A stretch of 6,959 bases of DNA from an uncultured Chloroflexota bacterium (GTDB lineage Bacteria > Chloroflexota > Dehalococcoidia > SM23-28-2 > RBG-16-64-32). Both the position numbers and the translations under genes were made by a program. Positions 5,277 to 6,959 of the stretch are shown in pieces. The notes below the pieces were generated by a model. It made no database searches. It saw nothing but the letters and a program-made list of their open reading frames with translations, and was not told where the DNA came from. The number at the start of each line of letters is the position of its first letter. Within the stretch, counting starts at the first letter, position 1. Location: positions 1 to 6,959 of the forward strand of contig CAJXNA010000106.1 of NCBI GenBank assembly GCA_913056415.1, given 5' to 3'.

Positions 5277-6956
5277 ATGTCGAAGCGCGTAAGGATGCGA
5301 CGATTTCCACCCCGCGATCTCCCGCCCAGAGATAGGCCGCCTCGGCGCGACTTGCCCCGGCCGGAAGGGCCGTTCGACCGGCTGCTGCGAAGGAACCAGC
5401 GCGACCCGGCGCCGTTCATCATCGGCGGCACGATAGTATTCCTGGCCGTGGTTATCCTAATGGTATTTCTCCTTTCCGGCGTGTTCGGTGGCGGTGAGGG
5501 CGGCAGCACGACTACGGTGAGCGACTCCGGTGTGGAGGCGAGCTTCGGCGAGATGCCGGGGCTGCCGCCGGGGCTGGTCGCCTTGAGCGATTTCGTGGAG
5601 TTTGACACGGACGGGGACCTCTCCGCGACGATCGCGTTGCCCCTGCGCAGCCGGCCGGAGGATGAGACCGGGCTGGGCTTCTACACCTATATGGATGGCC
5701 GCTGGCAGAGGGTAGCGGATGCGCGGCTGGAGAGCGGGGAGCAGCAGGCAGAGGCGGACTTCTCGCCGCTGCCTGCTAATCTGGCGGTGCTGCGGGTGGT
5801 GGCCCAAGCCTATCAGGCGGTGGCCTCTCTACCGGCCGGCGGCACGCTGCACCCCGACGCGAAGGTCGGTATCGTCAGCCCCAGGGATTACAGGCCGCTG
5901 AGCGATAGCACCGTGGAGGGGACGGCCACGGAGGTTGAGGTGGGGGATAGCGTCCTGCTTATCCCCACCATCGTGGGCAGCGGAGAGGACTCGGCGGCGG
6001 TGGTGAACGATATCCTGGCCAATGACTCGCTGCGGGAGCAGCACGTGGCGGAGATCCTGCAGCTGGCCGCAAGCGGCAGCTTCGCAGGGATCGACCTGGA
6101 GTATTCTTCGGTGGACCCGGAGCTGCGAACGGAGTTCACTGCGTTCGCGCAAGAGCTGGGACGGGCGTTGCGAGAGGACGGACGACGGTTGAGCCTGACG
6201 CTACCGCCTCCGGGGCCTCAGCGTCAGGCCTACGACTGGCCCGTCTTGGGTCAGGCGGCGGACATTATCAAGGTGTTGCCGATAGCGGACCCCCTGAACT
6301 ACTGGGAAACGATGACGGAGGGGCTGAACCAGCTAGTGCAGGACGTGGACCCGCGAAAGGTGATGCTGGTGATAAGCCCGTTCAGCACCGAGCTGGAGGA
6401 GGGCGGCAGCAGTAGGAGGCTGGGCTATCTGGAGGCGATGCTCCTGGCTAGCGAGATCAAGGTACGGGAGCCAACAGACCCGGCGACGATCGAGACCGAC
6501 GTGGGCGTGAGGGTGGTGGCGGTAAACCTGGCCCAATCGGAGGGGGCGACCGCCCTGCGCTGGAGCGATGAGGCGGCGGCCGTATCATTCTCCTATCAGG
6601 CGCCGGACAGGCGGACTGTGTACATCGAAAACGTGTTCAGCGTGCGGTTCAAGCTGGAGATAGTGCAGACTTATGCGCTCGGCGGCGTCGCGGTGTCCGA
6701 TGCCTCGGCGCGGACCGATGTGGCCAACATCTGGTCTGCCGTGAACGAGCTCATCGAGACCGGCACGATCACGCTGGTGCGGCCGAACGGCGATGCGCTG
6801 GTGCCGCAGTGGGAGGCGCCGGACGGCGGCAGGCTGGACGCCACCGCCGGGCTATCCGTCATCTGGCGGGCGGAGGAGGCGGGGTCCTACAAGCTACGGA
6901 TACTGATCAGTGACGGGGACCGGCGCTTTGGCCGGGAGATCACGGTGGAGGTGTAA
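5277..6956 (+). CDS. membrane-anchored GH18-like (YaaH-type) protein, active site degenerate
   Basis: Predicted single-pass membrane protein of 559 residues with its bulk outside the cytoplasm. Residues 1-46 are an Arg/Pro-rich tail with PPRD-like repeats (11-28). Residues about 47-69 are a transmembrane helix (FIIGGTIVFLAVVILMVFLL), followed by a Gly/Ser/Thr linker. Residues about 95-185 look like a small beta domain (GLGFYTYMDGRWQRV). Residues about 195-495 resemble a family 18 glycosidase barrel: FAGIDLEYSSVDPELRTEFTAF at the catalytic strand, and VYIENVFSVRFKLEIVQTYALGG near the last strands. Residues about 497-559 look like an Ig/PKD-type beta sandwich. Against the GH18 signature DxxDxDxE this protein has A270, D273, E275 and S277, so the catalytic Glu is missing and it more likely binds glycans or peptidoglycan than cleaves them. 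No strong ribosome site marks the ATG; M7 is an alternative start. Confidence 0.75.
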   Translation: MSKRVRMRRFPPRDLPPRDRPPRRDLPRPEGPFDRLLRRNQRDPAPFIIGGTIVFLAVVILMVFLLSGVFGGGEGGSTTTVSDSGVEASFGEMPGLPPGLVALSDFVEFDTDGDLSATIALPLRSRPEDETGLGFYTYMDGRWQRVADARLESGEQQAEADFSPLPANLAVLRVVAQAYQAVASLPAGGTLHPDAKVGIVSPRDYRPLSDSTVEGTATEVEVGDSVLLIPTIVGSGEDSAAVVNDILANDSLREQHVAEILQLAASGSFAGIDLEYSSVDPELRTEFTAFAQELGRALREDGRRLSLTLPPPGPQRQAYDWPVLGQAADIIKVLPIADPLNYWETMTEGLNQLVQDVDPRKVMLVISPFSTELEEGGSSRRLGYLEAMLLASEIKVREPTDPATIETDVGVRVVAVNLAQSEGATALRWSDEAAAVSFSYQAPDRRTVYIENVFSVRFKLEIVQTYALGGVAVSDASARTDVANIWSAVNELIETGTITLVRPNGDALVPQWEAPDGGRLDATAGLSVIWRAEEAGSYKLRILISDGDRRFGREITVEV

Positions 6957-6959
6957 GCG

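Overview
The window is a GC-rich bacterial segment made almost entirely of core translation and transcription genes. Five genes on the minus strand read as one block: greA-like (5075 to 4608), lysS (4532 to 3063), a HAD phosphatase (2950 to 2273), a Nudix hydrolase (2276 to 1776) and serS (1758 to 448). A sixth gene, on the plus strand (5277-6956), diverges from greA and encodes a membrane-anchored protein resembling family 18 glycosidases. The host is probably a Chloroflexota-type bacterium, perhaps Dehalococcoidia or SAR202-like. That is an inference from the SerRS motif 2 variant, the degenerate GH18-like protein and the style of the intergenic repeats; nothing in the window fixes the taxonomy.

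Layout. Bases 1-375 hold no identifiable gene: one codon register is open on both strands to the left edge, with a GAT-rich tract at 13-60. A 9-bp hairpin at 401-422 separates this from the serS stop. The HAD and Nudix genes overlap by 4 bases (GTGA), a sign of translational coupling, and serS follows Nudix after 17 bp. The lysS-HAD gap (2951-3062) carries a composite repeat: a 26-nt sequence that also occurs in the 3' end of lysS, a perfect 9-bp inverted repeat, and an ATTCTTCGC...AGAAT element. The greA-lysS gap carries a perfect 12-bp hairpin. Between greA and the plus-strand gene lie two divergent sigma70-type promoters.

How the parts work together. A strong promoter (TTTACA-17-TATAAT) reads leftward into greA, but a stem-loop followed by TCTTTTTT lies between it and the greA start. 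The operon is therefore probably controlled by attenuation in the greA leader. GreA family proteins act on backtracked RNA polymerase, LysRS and SerRS charge tRNAs, and the HAD and Nudix enzymes probably clean up small phosphorylated metabolites.

The signals most worth following are the greA leader attenuator, the loss of both catalytic acids at the GreA coiled-coil tip, the degenerate active site of the GH18-like protein, and the composite repeat next to lysS. I saw no CRISPR array, transposase, tRNA or rRNA gene, and no evidence of a wholly new multi-gene system.
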